From: Actinomycetota bacterium
Lineage (GTDB): Bacteria; Actinomycetota; Acidimicrobiia; Acidimicrobiales; Microtrichaceae
Assembly (NCBI GenBank): GCA_018268735.1
Contig: JAFDWA010000160.1
Span: 1-5,083 of the forward strand
DNA: 5,083 bases
Reading direction: 5' to 3'
The notes below the pieces were generated by a model that worked only from the letters and a program-made list of their open reading frames with translations, was not told where the DNA came from and searched no databases. Both the position numbers and the translations under genes were made by a program. This document shows positions 1-5,083 of this stretch, one piece after another; within the stretch, counting starts at the first letter, position 1, and every line of letters begins with the position of its first letter.

Positions 1-1
1 G

Positions 2-142
2 GGCTACCGGTGGACGATCAAGTCCGGCGCGGTGACCTTCGTCGACGGTGAGCACACCGGTGAGCTGCCCGGCGAGCTGCTCCGTGGCACGCGGCCATCC
101 CCATCGTCTGCTGCGTCCTCCCCCAGAGCCGGATTCCCGTGA
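2..142 (+). CDS. Amidohydrolase, N-acyl-D-amino-acid deacylase-like (C-terminal fragment)
   Basis: Only the last 46 codons are present; the gene enters from the left edge and ends at TGA 140-142. The fragment starts GYRWTIKSGAVTF and continues VDGEHTGELPGELLRG. This 'GYR.TI..G.VTF.DGE.TG.LPG.LLR' pattern is what I know as the extreme C-terminus of COG3653-type amidohydrolases (N-acyl-D-aspartate/D-glutamate deacylases and relatives), where the chain returns to the small beta-sandwich beside the metal-dependent TIM barrel. Such enzymes hydrolyse N-acyl or related amide bonds in the cytoplasm. The metal ligands lie outside the window, so substrate and activity cannot be judged. After the conserved end there is a Ser/Pro/Ala-rich tail of about 15 residues (31-46), which is usually variable. 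The next gene is convergent. Family confidence is fairly good; the precise substrate is unknown. Confidence 0.72.
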   Translation, partial: GYRWTIKSGAVTFVDGEHTGELPGELLRGTRPSPSSAASSPRAGFP

Positions 143-147
143 CCGTG

Positions 148-165
148 CGCGCCACCAGCGGCGCG
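148..165 (+). terminator. Possible GC hairpin terminator after the amidohydrolase
   Basis: Six bases after the amidohydrolase stop, CGCGCC (148-153) and GGCGCG (160-165) form a perfect 6-bp all-GC stem around a 6-base loop. No T-run follows, so it is not a classical intrinsic terminator. U-less hairpins have been proposed for high-GC actinobacteria, but such short GC stems also arise by chance here. The right arm overlaps the first copy of the 18-bp duplication, so the structure may be incidental. Confidence 0.22.
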
Positions 166-193
166 GCCAGTCATCGCGGCGCGGCCAGTCATC
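158..193. repeat. Perfect 18-bp tandem duplication (2 copies)
   Basis: The 18-mer GCGGCGCGGCCAGTCATC occurs at 158-175 and again immediately at 176-193 with no mismatch. It lies between the stop codons of the convergent amidohydrolase (142) and oxidoreductase (223-225), so it is outside both genes. It looks like a simple slippage duplication. With only two copies it is not a CRISPR or a large repeat array. Confidence 0.85.
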
Positions 194-222
194 AGGACGC
201 GGGCAGGGAAGCGGCCGGACGG

Positions 223-1659
223 TCAGAGCGGCTGGCGGCGCAGCACCGACCGCGCCGCTGCCCGACCACACATGCCGTGCACACCACCGCCGGGCGGGGT
301 CGATGACGAGCAGATGTACAGCCCCTCGGTGGGGGTCGACCACGGGTCGAGCGACGCCACCGGGCGCATCAGGAACTGCCGCAGGTCAGCAATCCCGCCG
401 TTGATGTCACCGCCGACGTAGTTCGGGTTGTGAGCGGCCATGGCGGACGCGGTGATCGTGTGCCGGGCCAGCACGAGGTCGCGGAAGCCGGGGGCGAACC
501 GCTCGATCCGCTCCTCCATCACCGTGGTCATGTCGACGTCGCACCCCGCGGGGACGTGGCAGTAGCCCCACAACGTGTGCTTGCCGGCCGGTGCACGCGT
601 CGGATCGAACAGCGACTGCTGCGCGAGGAGCAGGAACGGCTGCTCGGGCACCCGACCGTGGACGACGTCGTGCTCGGCCGCCCGCACCTCCGCGAGGGTG
701 CCGCCCAGGTGCACCGTGCCGGCCCGGAGGACCGCGGGGTCGGCCCACGGGACCTGGCCGTCGAGCGCCCAGTCGACCTTGCAGACGCCGGGGCCGTATC
801 GGTAGCGGCCGAGCCGTCGCCGGTAGCCAGGTGGCAACCGGTCACCCGCCAGCTCCACGAGCTGCCGCGGGGTGACATCGCAGATCACCGCCCGTGACGG
901 GGGCAGGTCCCCGAGGCTGCGGACGTCCTCGCCACAGCGGACGGTTCCGCCGGCGGCCTCGATGAGCGCGACGAGCCCGTCGGTGATCGCTTGCGAGCCG
1001 CCTCTTGCCATCGGCCAGCCGACGACGTGGGCGAGCTGGCCGAGCAGCATCCCGAACCCGGTCGTGATGGGTGCGTCGAGCGACAGCATCGAGTGACCGG
1101 CGAGCCCCGCGAGCAGTGCCGGAGCGTCGTCGCCGCGGAAGCGGTGACGGGCGAGCGACGACACCGAGCGGAGCCCGACAGCGCCGTAGCGAGCGAGCGC
1201 GAGAGGGTGCCGCGGCGGGATGCGCAGCGGGTCGAGCAGCGAGTCGACGAGGTCGGGACCGGACCGGACGCTGGGTCCGAACAGGCGCTCCCACGCTGGC
1301 CCGTCACCACCGAGTCCGACAGCGGTCGCGGTGAGCGATCGCTCCTGGACCACGGCGTGTTCGGGACGCAGCGCATGGGCGAGCGGCGCGTCCGGGTGCA
1401 CCCACCCGACCCCGACGGTGTCCAGTCGCAGGTCCCGAAGCGCGGGCGACGCGATCCCGAGCGGGTGGATCGCGGAGCACACGTCATGGCGGAACCCCGG
1501 CAGGGTGAGCTCAGCGGTGCGTGCGCCGCCGCCGGGTGTGTCGGCTCGTTCGAGGACGAGGACGCGCCATCCCTCGGTCGCGAGCTCCAGCGCGGCGACG
1601 AGGCCGTTCGGTCCGCTGCCCACGACGATCGCATCCCACTCGTTCGCCACGCTGTCCAC
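223..1659 (-). CDS. FAD-dependent oxidoreductase, phytoene dehydrogenase/PYROXD2-like
   Basis: This 478-residue protein begins with a Rossmann dinucleotide-binding fold: beta strand DAIVVG, then GSGPNG at 14-19 (GxGxxG), and an acidic Glu37 at the end of the second strand (VLVLERAD), which normally binds the adenosine ribose of FAD. A PGGGARTAE stretch (about 42-50) is the 'GG' motif of this superfamily. Near the C-terminus, HNPNYVGGDINGG (410-422) and STPPGGGVHGMCGRAAA (453-469) match the second FAD-contact region of COG1233 proteins. Length is normal and the frame is intact. These flavoproteins oxidise or desaturate hydrophobic substrates, but many actinobacterial members sit outside carotenoid clusters and have no known substrate. 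No other carotenoid gene is visible here, so I do not call it CrtI. The start chosen is GTG at 1659-1657. A second GTG (codon 4, 1650-1648) is equally possible and has a slightly better Shine-Dalgarno-like GGGTGG upstream; either keeps the Rossmann fold. It is divergent from the 1781 operon. Confidence 0.88.
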   Translation of the reverse strand: MDSVANEWDAIVVGSGPNGLVAALELATEGWRVLVLERADTPGGGARTAELTLPGFRHDVCSAIHPLGIASPALRDLRLDTVGVGWVHPDAPLAHALRPEHAVVQERSLTATAVGLGGDGPAWERLFGPSVRSGPDLVDSLLDPLRIPPRHPLALARYGAVGLRSVSSLARHRFRGDDAPALLAGLAGHSMLSLDAPITTGFGMLLGQLAHVVGWPMARGGSQAITDGLVALIEAAGGTVRCGEDVRSLGDLPPSRAVICDVTPRQLVELAGDRLPPGYRRRLGRYRYGPGVCKVDWALDGQVPWADPAVLRAGTVHLGGTLAEVRAAEHDVVHGRVPEQPFLLLAQQSLFDPTRAPAGKHTLWGYCHVPAGCDVDMTTVMEERIERFAPGFRDLVLARHTITASAMAAHNPNYVGGDINGGIADLRQFLMRPVASLDPWSTPTEGLYICSSSTPPGGGVHGMCGRAAARSVLRRQPL

Positions 1660-1696
1660 CCTACGGTCCGTCGAGGATCGAACGAGCCGTCGACCC

Positions 1697-1725
1697 TTGC
1701 CCGGGAGGTCCCGTGTTCGTACTCT
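1697..1725 (+). promoter_or_regulatory. Candidate sigma70-type promoter for the three-gene operon
   Basis: TTGCCC (1697-1702) and TACTCT (1720-1725) are separated by exactly 17 bases. The -10 fits the TAnnnT pattern typical of actinobacterial housekeeping promoters and the -35 keeps the TTG core. Transcription would start near 1732, giving a leader of about 50 bases before the GTG at 1781. The spacer contains a short inverted repeat, CGGGA-GG-TCCCG (1702-1713), which could be an operator or chance. The prediction is from consensus only. Confidence 0.45.
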
Positions 1726-1766
1726 GCGGGCTCGGGGCGACGCGATCCGGCTACGAGACGATGCGC

Positions 1767-1774
1767 AGAGAGGG
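1767..1774 (+). promoter_or_regulatory. Ribosome binding site for the 1781 gene
   Basis: AGAGAGGG lies 6 bases upstream of the GTG at 1781 and is a good Shine-Dalgarno match. It fixes the start of this gene, whose frame is otherwise open far upstream into the antisense of the oxidoreductase. It is the only convincing ribosome binding site in the operon; the two downstream genes lack one. Confidence 0.65.
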
Positions 1775-1780
1775 TGTGCT

Positions 1781-2260
1781 GTGAGCGATCAGCCTCAGGG
1801 CGAGGGATGGTGGTTGGCCTCCGACGGGCGCTACTACCCGCCGGACCGAGCGGCGACACCGCCACCCGTGCCGCACGGGTCTGTGCCGGGCCCCTCCCCG
1901 ACGGCCGTCCTCGGGCCGGCGGACCCTCCGTGGGCCGGGCCGGCGAGCGGGAGCGGGACATGGGGCACCGGTGCGTCGTCCAAGGGTCACGCTGGATCCG
2001 AGAGCCCTGCCCTGTGGCTGCTGCGTGGAGCGGCCGTGTTGCTGCTGTTGGCGGGACTCGTCACCGGCATCGCCCTCGTCGCCATCAAGGGCGCGCCGGC
2101 CTTCGATCCGCGCGACAGCTTCGGCGGCTCGTCGAGCTCGGGTGATCCCCACCCGTACGCCGGTGATGGGGCGCTGCTGATCTTCTTCGCGATCCTGCAG
2201 TGCGTCGTGCTGATCCCTGCCGCACCGAAGATCGTGGGTCAGCGCGACACCGTCACGTGA
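1781..2260 (+). CDS. Small two-helix membrane protein with N-terminal WWxASDGRYYPP motif
   Basis: The protein has 159 residues with a GTG start set by the AGAGAGGG site. Residues 9-21 read GWWLASDGRYYPP, a short aromatic motif reminiscent of the DUF2510-like 'GWY.D..G..R.W' N-terminal modules. It is widespread, to my knowledge, at the N-termini of Acidimicrobiia membrane proteins. A Pro/Gly/Ser-rich disordered linker follows (about 22-75). Two hydrophobic segments come next: about 78-102 (rich in Leu/Val/Ala) and about 131-148. The loop between them (103-130) is Gly/Ser-rich and includes FGGSSSSGDPHPYAGDG. The C-terminus is short (KIVGQRDTVT). Two helices imply that both termini are on the same side, probably the cytoplasm. 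There is no enzymatic motif and no function can be assigned. Its stop overlaps the start of the fucosidase by GTGA, so the two are co-translated. The membrane prediction is solid; the role is unknown. Confidence 0.8.
   Translation: MSDQPQGEGWWLASDGRYYPPDRAATPPPVPHGSVPGPSPTAVLGPADPPWAGPASGSGTWGTGASSKGHAGSESPALWLLRGAAVLLLLAGLVTGIALVAIKGAPAFDPRDSFGGSSSSGDPHPYAGDGALLIFFAILQCVVLIPAAPKIVGQRDTVT
2257..2260 (+). other. GTGA start/stop overlap (translational coupling site)
   Basis: The fucosidase GTG (2257-2259) shares bases with the upstream gene's TGA (2258-2260). No strong Shine-Dalgarno sequence precedes it (the nearest purine run is GTGGG near 2235), so initiation probably depends on ribosomes finishing the upstream gene. 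Confidence 0.75.
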
Positions 2261-3741
2261 GCGCCCGCACCGAGCTCCAAGCCCTTCGTCGTCATCGTGT
2301 CCCGGCGTGGTGGTCCGATGCGAAGCTCGGGATCTTCGTCCACTGGACCCCGGCGTCGGTTGCGGGCTTCGCTCCGGTCGACTCGGAGATCGGTGGCCTG
2401 CTCGCTGCCGGGTCACCCGAGGCGTTGGCCGAGAACCCGTACACCGAGTGGTACGAGAACTCGTTGCGCTTCCCGACGAGCTCGGCGAGTCGCCACCACC
2501 GTGAGCGGTTCGGGCTGGCGCCGTACGCCGAGCTCGCCGACCGGTTCCGGTCCGGGCTCGACGCCTGGGACCCCGAGGACTGGGCGCGGCGCTTCGCCGC
2601 GACGGGGGCCCGCTACGTGGTGCTGGTCACCAAGCACCACGACGGGTTCTGCCTCTGGCCCTCCGCGGTCGCCAACCCCCACCGCGACGGTTGGCACGCC
2701 GGACGTGACGTGGTCGGCGAGCTCCGGGAGGCGGTGCTGGGGGCCGGGATGCGCTTCGGTGTCTACTACTCGGGCGGGCTCGACTGGACCTTCGATCCCC
2801 GGCCGATCGGCAACCTCGGCGACATGCTCGCGGCGATCCCACGTGGCGACTACCCGGCGTACGCGACGGCGCAGGTCCGCGAGCTGATCGAGCGCTACCG
2901 GCCGAGCGTGCTGTGGAACGACATCGCCTGGCCGGCAGAGGCAGCCAACCTCTGGCCGCTGCTCAGCCACTACTACGACGCTGTTCCTGACGGCGTCGTC
3001 AACGACCGCTGGATGCCGTGGTCGCCGGCCGTCGCCCTGGCCCGCAGTCGTGTCGTGCGCCGCGGCGTGGACCTCGTCAACGCCCGGGTCGTACGGGGCA
3101 ACGGCGGGCTGATCCCGCCCAGGCCGCCGTTCTTCGACGTGCAGACACCGGAGTACGTCGTGTTCGACGACGTGCGCCGCACGCCGTGGGAGTGCGTGCG
3201 GGGCATGGACCAGAGCTTCGGCTACAACCGGATGTCACGCCCGGAGCACTTCCTCGCCGACGACCAGCTCCTCGACATGGCGGCGGACATCACGGCCAAG
3301 GGCGGCAACCTGCTGCTCAACGTCGGACCTCGCGGCGAGGACGCGACGATCCCCGGAGAGCAGATCGCTCTGCTCGATGCGCTCGGGTGCTGGACCTCGG
3401 GACCGGGCAGCTCGATGTTCGGATCCCGACCGTGGGTCCATCCCACCGGCGAGGTCACACGTGCTGACGGCGCCACGGTGCCGGTCCGGTTCTGGGCTGC
3501 CGGTCGCGACGTCGACGTCGCTGCGCTCGGCGTCCTCGACGGCGGTGTCCTCATCGCAGGGATCGATGCGACGCCGACCACCTCGGCGCACCTGCTCGAC
3601 GGGACCGACGCCCCACTCCGCGTGCCGTTCGTGGCGACCGGTGGGGGTCTGGAGGTGACGTTGCCCGGTCCCCACCGACGGCCGGTGATCCGCCTTCGGG
3701 ACGTGGACGCGCGCTCCACCACGTACCATCCGTCGGCGTGA
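2257..3741 (+). CDS. GH29 alpha-L-fucosidase, probably cytoplasmic
   Basis: This 494-residue enzyme hydrolyses terminal alpha-L-fucose from glycans or fucosides by the retaining GH29 mechanism. The N-terminal catalytic barrel opens with VPAWWSDAKLGIFVHW (15-30), the usual GH29 start, followed by YTEWYENSL (62-70) and KHHDGF (126-131). The nucleophile is Asp222 in LWNDIAWP, matching Asp224 of the Thermotoga maritima enzyme (VLWNDMGWP). The likely acid/base is Glu312 in TPWECVRGMDQSFGYN, matching Glu266 in the Thermotoga WEF context. KGGNLLLNVGPRG (348-360) closes the barrel, and about 385-494 forms the beta-sandwich domain. An extra stretch of about 40 residues (253-296), rich in Arg, lies between NDRW and the TPEY segment. 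There is no signal peptide or membrane segment, so cytoplasmic action on imported or endogenous fucosides is inferred. The start is GTG 2257, chosen because it overlaps the preceding stop and sits close to the conserved N-terminus; the frame is open further upstream but would run inside the previous gene. The family call is firm; the natural substrate is not known. Confidence 0.95.
   Translation: MSARTELQALRRHRVPAWWSDAKLGIFVHWTPASVAGFAPVDSEIGGLLAAGSPEALAENPYTEWYENSLRFPTSSASRHHRERFGLAPYAELADRFRSGLDAWDPEDWARRFAATGARYVVLVTKHHDGFCLWPSAVANPHRDGWHAGRDVVGELREAVLGAGMRFGVYYSGGLDWTFDPRPIGNLGDMLAAIPRGDYPAYATAQVRELIERYRPSVLWNDIAWPAEAANLWPLLSHYYDAVPDGVVNDRWMPWSPAVALARSRVVRRGVDLVNARVVRGNGGLIPPRPPFFDVQTPEYVVFDDVRRTPWECVRGMDQSFGYNRMSRPEHFLADDQLLDMAADITAKGGNLLLNVGPRGEDATIPGEQIALLDALGCWTSGPGSSMFGSRPWVHPTGEVTRADGATVPVRFWAAGRDVDVAALGVLDGGVLIAGIDATPTTSAHLLDGTDAPLRVPFVATGGGLEVTLPGPHRRPVIRLRDVDARSTTYHPSA
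3738..3741 (+). other. GTGA start/stop overlap (second coupling site)
   Basis: GTG 3738-3740 overlaps the fucosidase stop TGA 3739-3741. Upstream sequence (CACGTACCATCCGTCGGC) contains no Shine-Dalgarno match, so this gene too probably relies on re-initiation after the fucosidase. Confidence 0.75.
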
Positions 3742-4430
3742 ACACCGATCGGCGTGCCGGCGTGGCCGCCGCGATGCTGCTGGGGACGGGTCTGGTCCTG
3801 ATGCTGGTCCCGCCGATCGTCCGCGACGGCGTGTGCGGTCTCACCTCCTGCGCGGACCAGGTTCCGCCGATCGCGGTCACACGGCTGTCGCAGGACAGGA
3901 TCGCGGTCGTGGTGCCCGACGGCGCAGCGGCGTCGGTCCGCTCCGTCGAGCTCCTCCAGGGCGGAAGCCGTGGGACGGGATCGCAGCAGTGGCTGATCGC
4001 ACGATCCGGTCGCGGGCATCCGTCGACGTTCGTCGTCGGCTCCGAACCCGAGGGGTACCGCACGGTGGTCGGGCTGCGGACGCCGCCTGCCAAGGACGTC
4101 TGGACAGCTCAGGTCGGCTTCCGCTGCACGACGGCGTCGCTGCCGTTCTCACCGGCCACGCTCCCCGTCGGTGAGGTCCGTTCATGGGACGGCGTCGTCG
4201 ACGGCGCGAAGTTCGCGCACGAGCACGTCGCCGAGCGATGCGCGACCGAGCGCGGGTCGACCGAGGTCGTCCTCTTCCTCGTCGGGGCTGCGGCGGCCGT
4301 CGCCGGAGCGGTGCTCGGCATCGTCGTCGTGCTGCGCCGTCCGGTGCGCTTCCCGGAGGATCCTGGCGACGCCGACGGCGACGAGCCTGCCTTCGACGTC
4401 GAGGACGGACCTCCCCGCGGCGTCAGCTGA
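3738..4430 (+). CDS. Membrane protein of unknown function with extracytoplasmic domain
   Basis: The 230-residue protein is not recognised as a member of any family I know. Residues 8-28 form a hydrophobic segment after a charged NTDRR start (a signal anchor or uncleaved signal). Residues 29-175 are a polar domain, probably outside the membrane, containing four cysteines: Cys33 and Cys38 (CGLTSC), Cys130 and Cys168. The spacing would allow one local and one long-range disulfide. Residues 176-199 form a second membrane helix (VVLFLVGAAAAVAGAVLGIVVVL), followed by Arg-rich LRRPVRF and then an acidic cytoplasmic tail (207-224, rich in Asp/Glu). The charge distribution supports both termini inside. 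The GTG start is favoured by the overlap with the fucosidase stop; starting at Met13 would cut the first helix. It is the last gene of the operon and ends tail-to-tail with the ABC permease. Its function is unknown. Confidence 0.8.
   Translation: MNTDRRAGVAAAMLLGTGLVLMLVPPIVRDGVCGLTSCADQVPPIAVTRLSQDRIAVVVPDGAAASVRSVELLQGGSRGTGSQQWLIARSGRGHPSTFVVGSEPEGYRTVVGLRTPPAKDVWTAQVGFRCTTASLPFSPATLPVGEVRSWDGVVDGAKFAHEHVAERCATERGSTEVVLFLVGAAAAVAGAVLGIVVVLRRPVRFPEDPGDADGDEPAFDVEDGPPRGVS
4423..4430. other. Palindromic double stop (TCAGCTGA) shared by convergent genes
   Basis: TCAGCTGA is a perfect 8-bp palindrome. Read on the plus strand its last three bases are the TGA of the membrane-protein gene (4428-4430); read on the minus strand they are the TGA of the ABC permease (4425-4423). 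The coding regions therefore overlap by 8 bases, with no room for a terminator between them. Confidence 0.9.
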
Positions 4431-5083
4431 TCACACGTCGCTCGAAGAAGCGCAACGACAGCGCACCGAGCACGATGCTGCCGCCGATCACGACCCCGTA
4501 GATCACCCACAGGCTCATGTGGGGCACAGGGGTCAGCGCGGCGCGGAACCCCTCGCAGATGTAGACGAGCGGGTTGACGAGCACCAGGATCTGCAGCCAC
4601 TTGATCGGGGCGAGCGACTGCCAGGTGAAGTACACGCAGCCGAGGAAGGTCATCGGCACGATGACGACGCCGAAGAGCATCGGCACCGTTCGAGGTTCGA
4701 AGATCGTGCCGAACGTCAGGCCGATCGTCGCGGCGAAGATGCAGGCGAGCGGGATCAAGGTGAGCACGACCGCCCAGTGCATCTGGAGGTTCACGGGCGT
4801 GGCCGGCACGTAGCGGGCGATCGGGAACACGATCAACGCTGACAGCAGGCACTGCAGCGCGCCGGAGACGATCTTCTCGATCGCGACGAGCTGCAGCGGC
4901 AGCGGAGCGAGGACCCGGTCCTCGATCTCCCGGGTGAAGCCGAACTCCTGGACGAGCGGCAGGGCGGTGGACTGGATGCCCTGGAACAGGATCGTGGTGC
5001 CGAGCACGCCCGCGATCAGCAGCGTCGAGAACTCCTCGGAGCCGGCACCGCCACCGATCGACTGTCCGATCTTCGGGAACACG
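4423..5083 (-). CDS. ABC-2 type transporter permease, DrrB-like (partial, C-terminal 219+ residues)
   Basis: This is the membrane-spanning subunit of an exporter that works with a separate ATP-binding protein, not visible here. The gene runs off the right edge; the first visible GTG (5082-5080) is an internal valine rather than a true start, since the N-terminal part, including the first helix, is missing. In the visible portion I see hydrophobic stretches at about 19-37, 66-90, 104-125, 133-153, 163-175 and 191-210. The loop FTREIEDRVLAPLP (48-61) and the block NPLVYICEGFRAAL (170-183) are typical of the ABC-2 family (daunorubicin-resistance DrrB, NodJ-like permeases). The protein ends with FFERRVIS, a short basic tail. 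Drug, lipid or polysaccharide export are all possible for this family and the substrate cannot be read from the sequence. Its ATPase would be expected beyond 5083, upstream of this gene on the minus strand. It converges on the fucosidase operon. Confidence 0.93.
   Translation of the reverse strand, partial: VFPKIGQSIGGGAGSEEFSTLLIAGVLGTTILFQGIQSTALPLVQEFGFTREIEDRVLAPLPLQLVAIEKIVSGALQCLLSALIVFPIARYVPATPVNLQMHWAVVLTLIPLACIFAATIGLTFGTIFEPRTVPMLFGVVIVPMTFLGCVYFTWQSLAPIKWLQILVLVNPLVYICEGFRAALTPVPHMSLWVIYGVVIGGSIVLGALSLRFFERRVIS

Noticed and set aside
4..192. Small minus-strand frame beginning MTGRAAMTGRAAGG
   Set aside because: Its apparent peptide repeat is only the 18-bp duplication read in frame. 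The rest is antisense to the amidohydrolase C-terminus, which has a family-like sequence.
158..193. CRISPR or attachment-site interpretation of the 18-bp repeat
   Set aside because: There are two directly abutting copies without spacers, and no tRNA, integrase or cas gene in the window.
223..1659. Carotenoid biosynthesis assignment (CrtI) for the oxidoreductase
   Set aside because: Only the general FAD-fold motifs are shared. No phytoene synthase or other carotenoid gene is nearby, and many relatives in actinobacteria have other or unknown substrates.
1658..1663. Minus-strand TAGGGT as a -10 box for a leaderless oxidoreductase transcript
   Set aside because: The hexamer fits TAnnnT and is placed so that transcription could begin near the codon-4 GTG, but the sequence 17 bases upstream (CTCGTT) is not a -35 and a single hexamer is weak evidence.
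1220..1780. Upstream extension of the small membrane protein (open frame back to 1220)
   Set aside because: The extension is antisense to the oxidoreductase and has shadow-like composition. The strong AGAGAGGG site and the conserved WW motif right after GTG 1781 place the true start there.
885..1961. 358-codon minus-strand open frame overlapping the oxidoreductase and the divergent intergenic region
   Set aside because: It is Arg/Ser/Pro-rich with no motif, runs in a different frame of the same strand as a well-supported gene, and crosses the candidate promoter.
991..2145. 384-codon plus-strand open frame opposite the oxidoreductase
   Set aside because: It lies antisense to a clear FAD oxidoreductase and has Arg/Glu-rich, low-complexity content with no recognisable motif. 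It also runs into the 1781 gene in another frame. This is a typical shadow frame in very GC-rich DNA.

Overview
The window is very GC-rich chromosomal DNA with dense, tightly packed genes and frequent GTG starts, which suggests a high-GC actinobacterium. The best clue to the group is the small protein at 1781-2260, which opens with a 'GWWLASDGRYYPP' motif. From memory, that short motif is very common in Acidimicrobiia (Ilumatobacter/Iamia-like organisms), so this class is the most likely source; this is an inference, not a database result.

Layout, left to right. (1) 2-142 (+) is the last 46 codons of an amidohydrolase that resembles the C-terminus of N-acyl-D-amino-acid deacylases (COG3653-like). 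(2) 143-222 is a short gap between convergent genes. It holds a GC-only hairpin and a perfect 18-bp tandem duplication. (3) 223-1659 (-) is a complete FAD-dependent oxidoreductase of the phytoene-dehydrogenase/PYROXD2-like family. (4) 1660-1780 is a divergent intergenic region with a good candidate plus-strand promoter and ribosome binding site. (5) 1781-4430 (+) is a compact three-gene operon: a small two-helix membrane protein with the WW...YYPP motif, a GH29 alpha-L-fucosidase with both catalytic residues recognisable and no signal peptide, and a bitopic or two-helix membrane protein of unknown function. Both junctions are 4-base GTGA start/stop overlaps. (6) 4423-5083 (-) is the C-terminal part of an ABC-2 type (DrrB-like) exporter permease, cut by the window edge. 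It converges on the operon with an 8-bp overlap in which both stop codons lie in one palindrome.

Functionally, the fucosidase is the only enzyme in the operon with a predictable reaction. It probably acts in the cytoplasm on imported fucosides. The two flanking membrane proteins cannot be assigned a role, although the overlaps suggest the three are made together. The oxidoreductase, amidohydrolase and ABC permease look like independent neighbours. No RNA gene, CRISPR array, insertion sequence or integration site was seen. Most of the window is ordinary core or accessory metabolism, and the points worth a second look are modest: the coupled operon with two uncharacterised membrane proteins, the GH29 insertion, the palindromic double stop and the 18-bp duplication.
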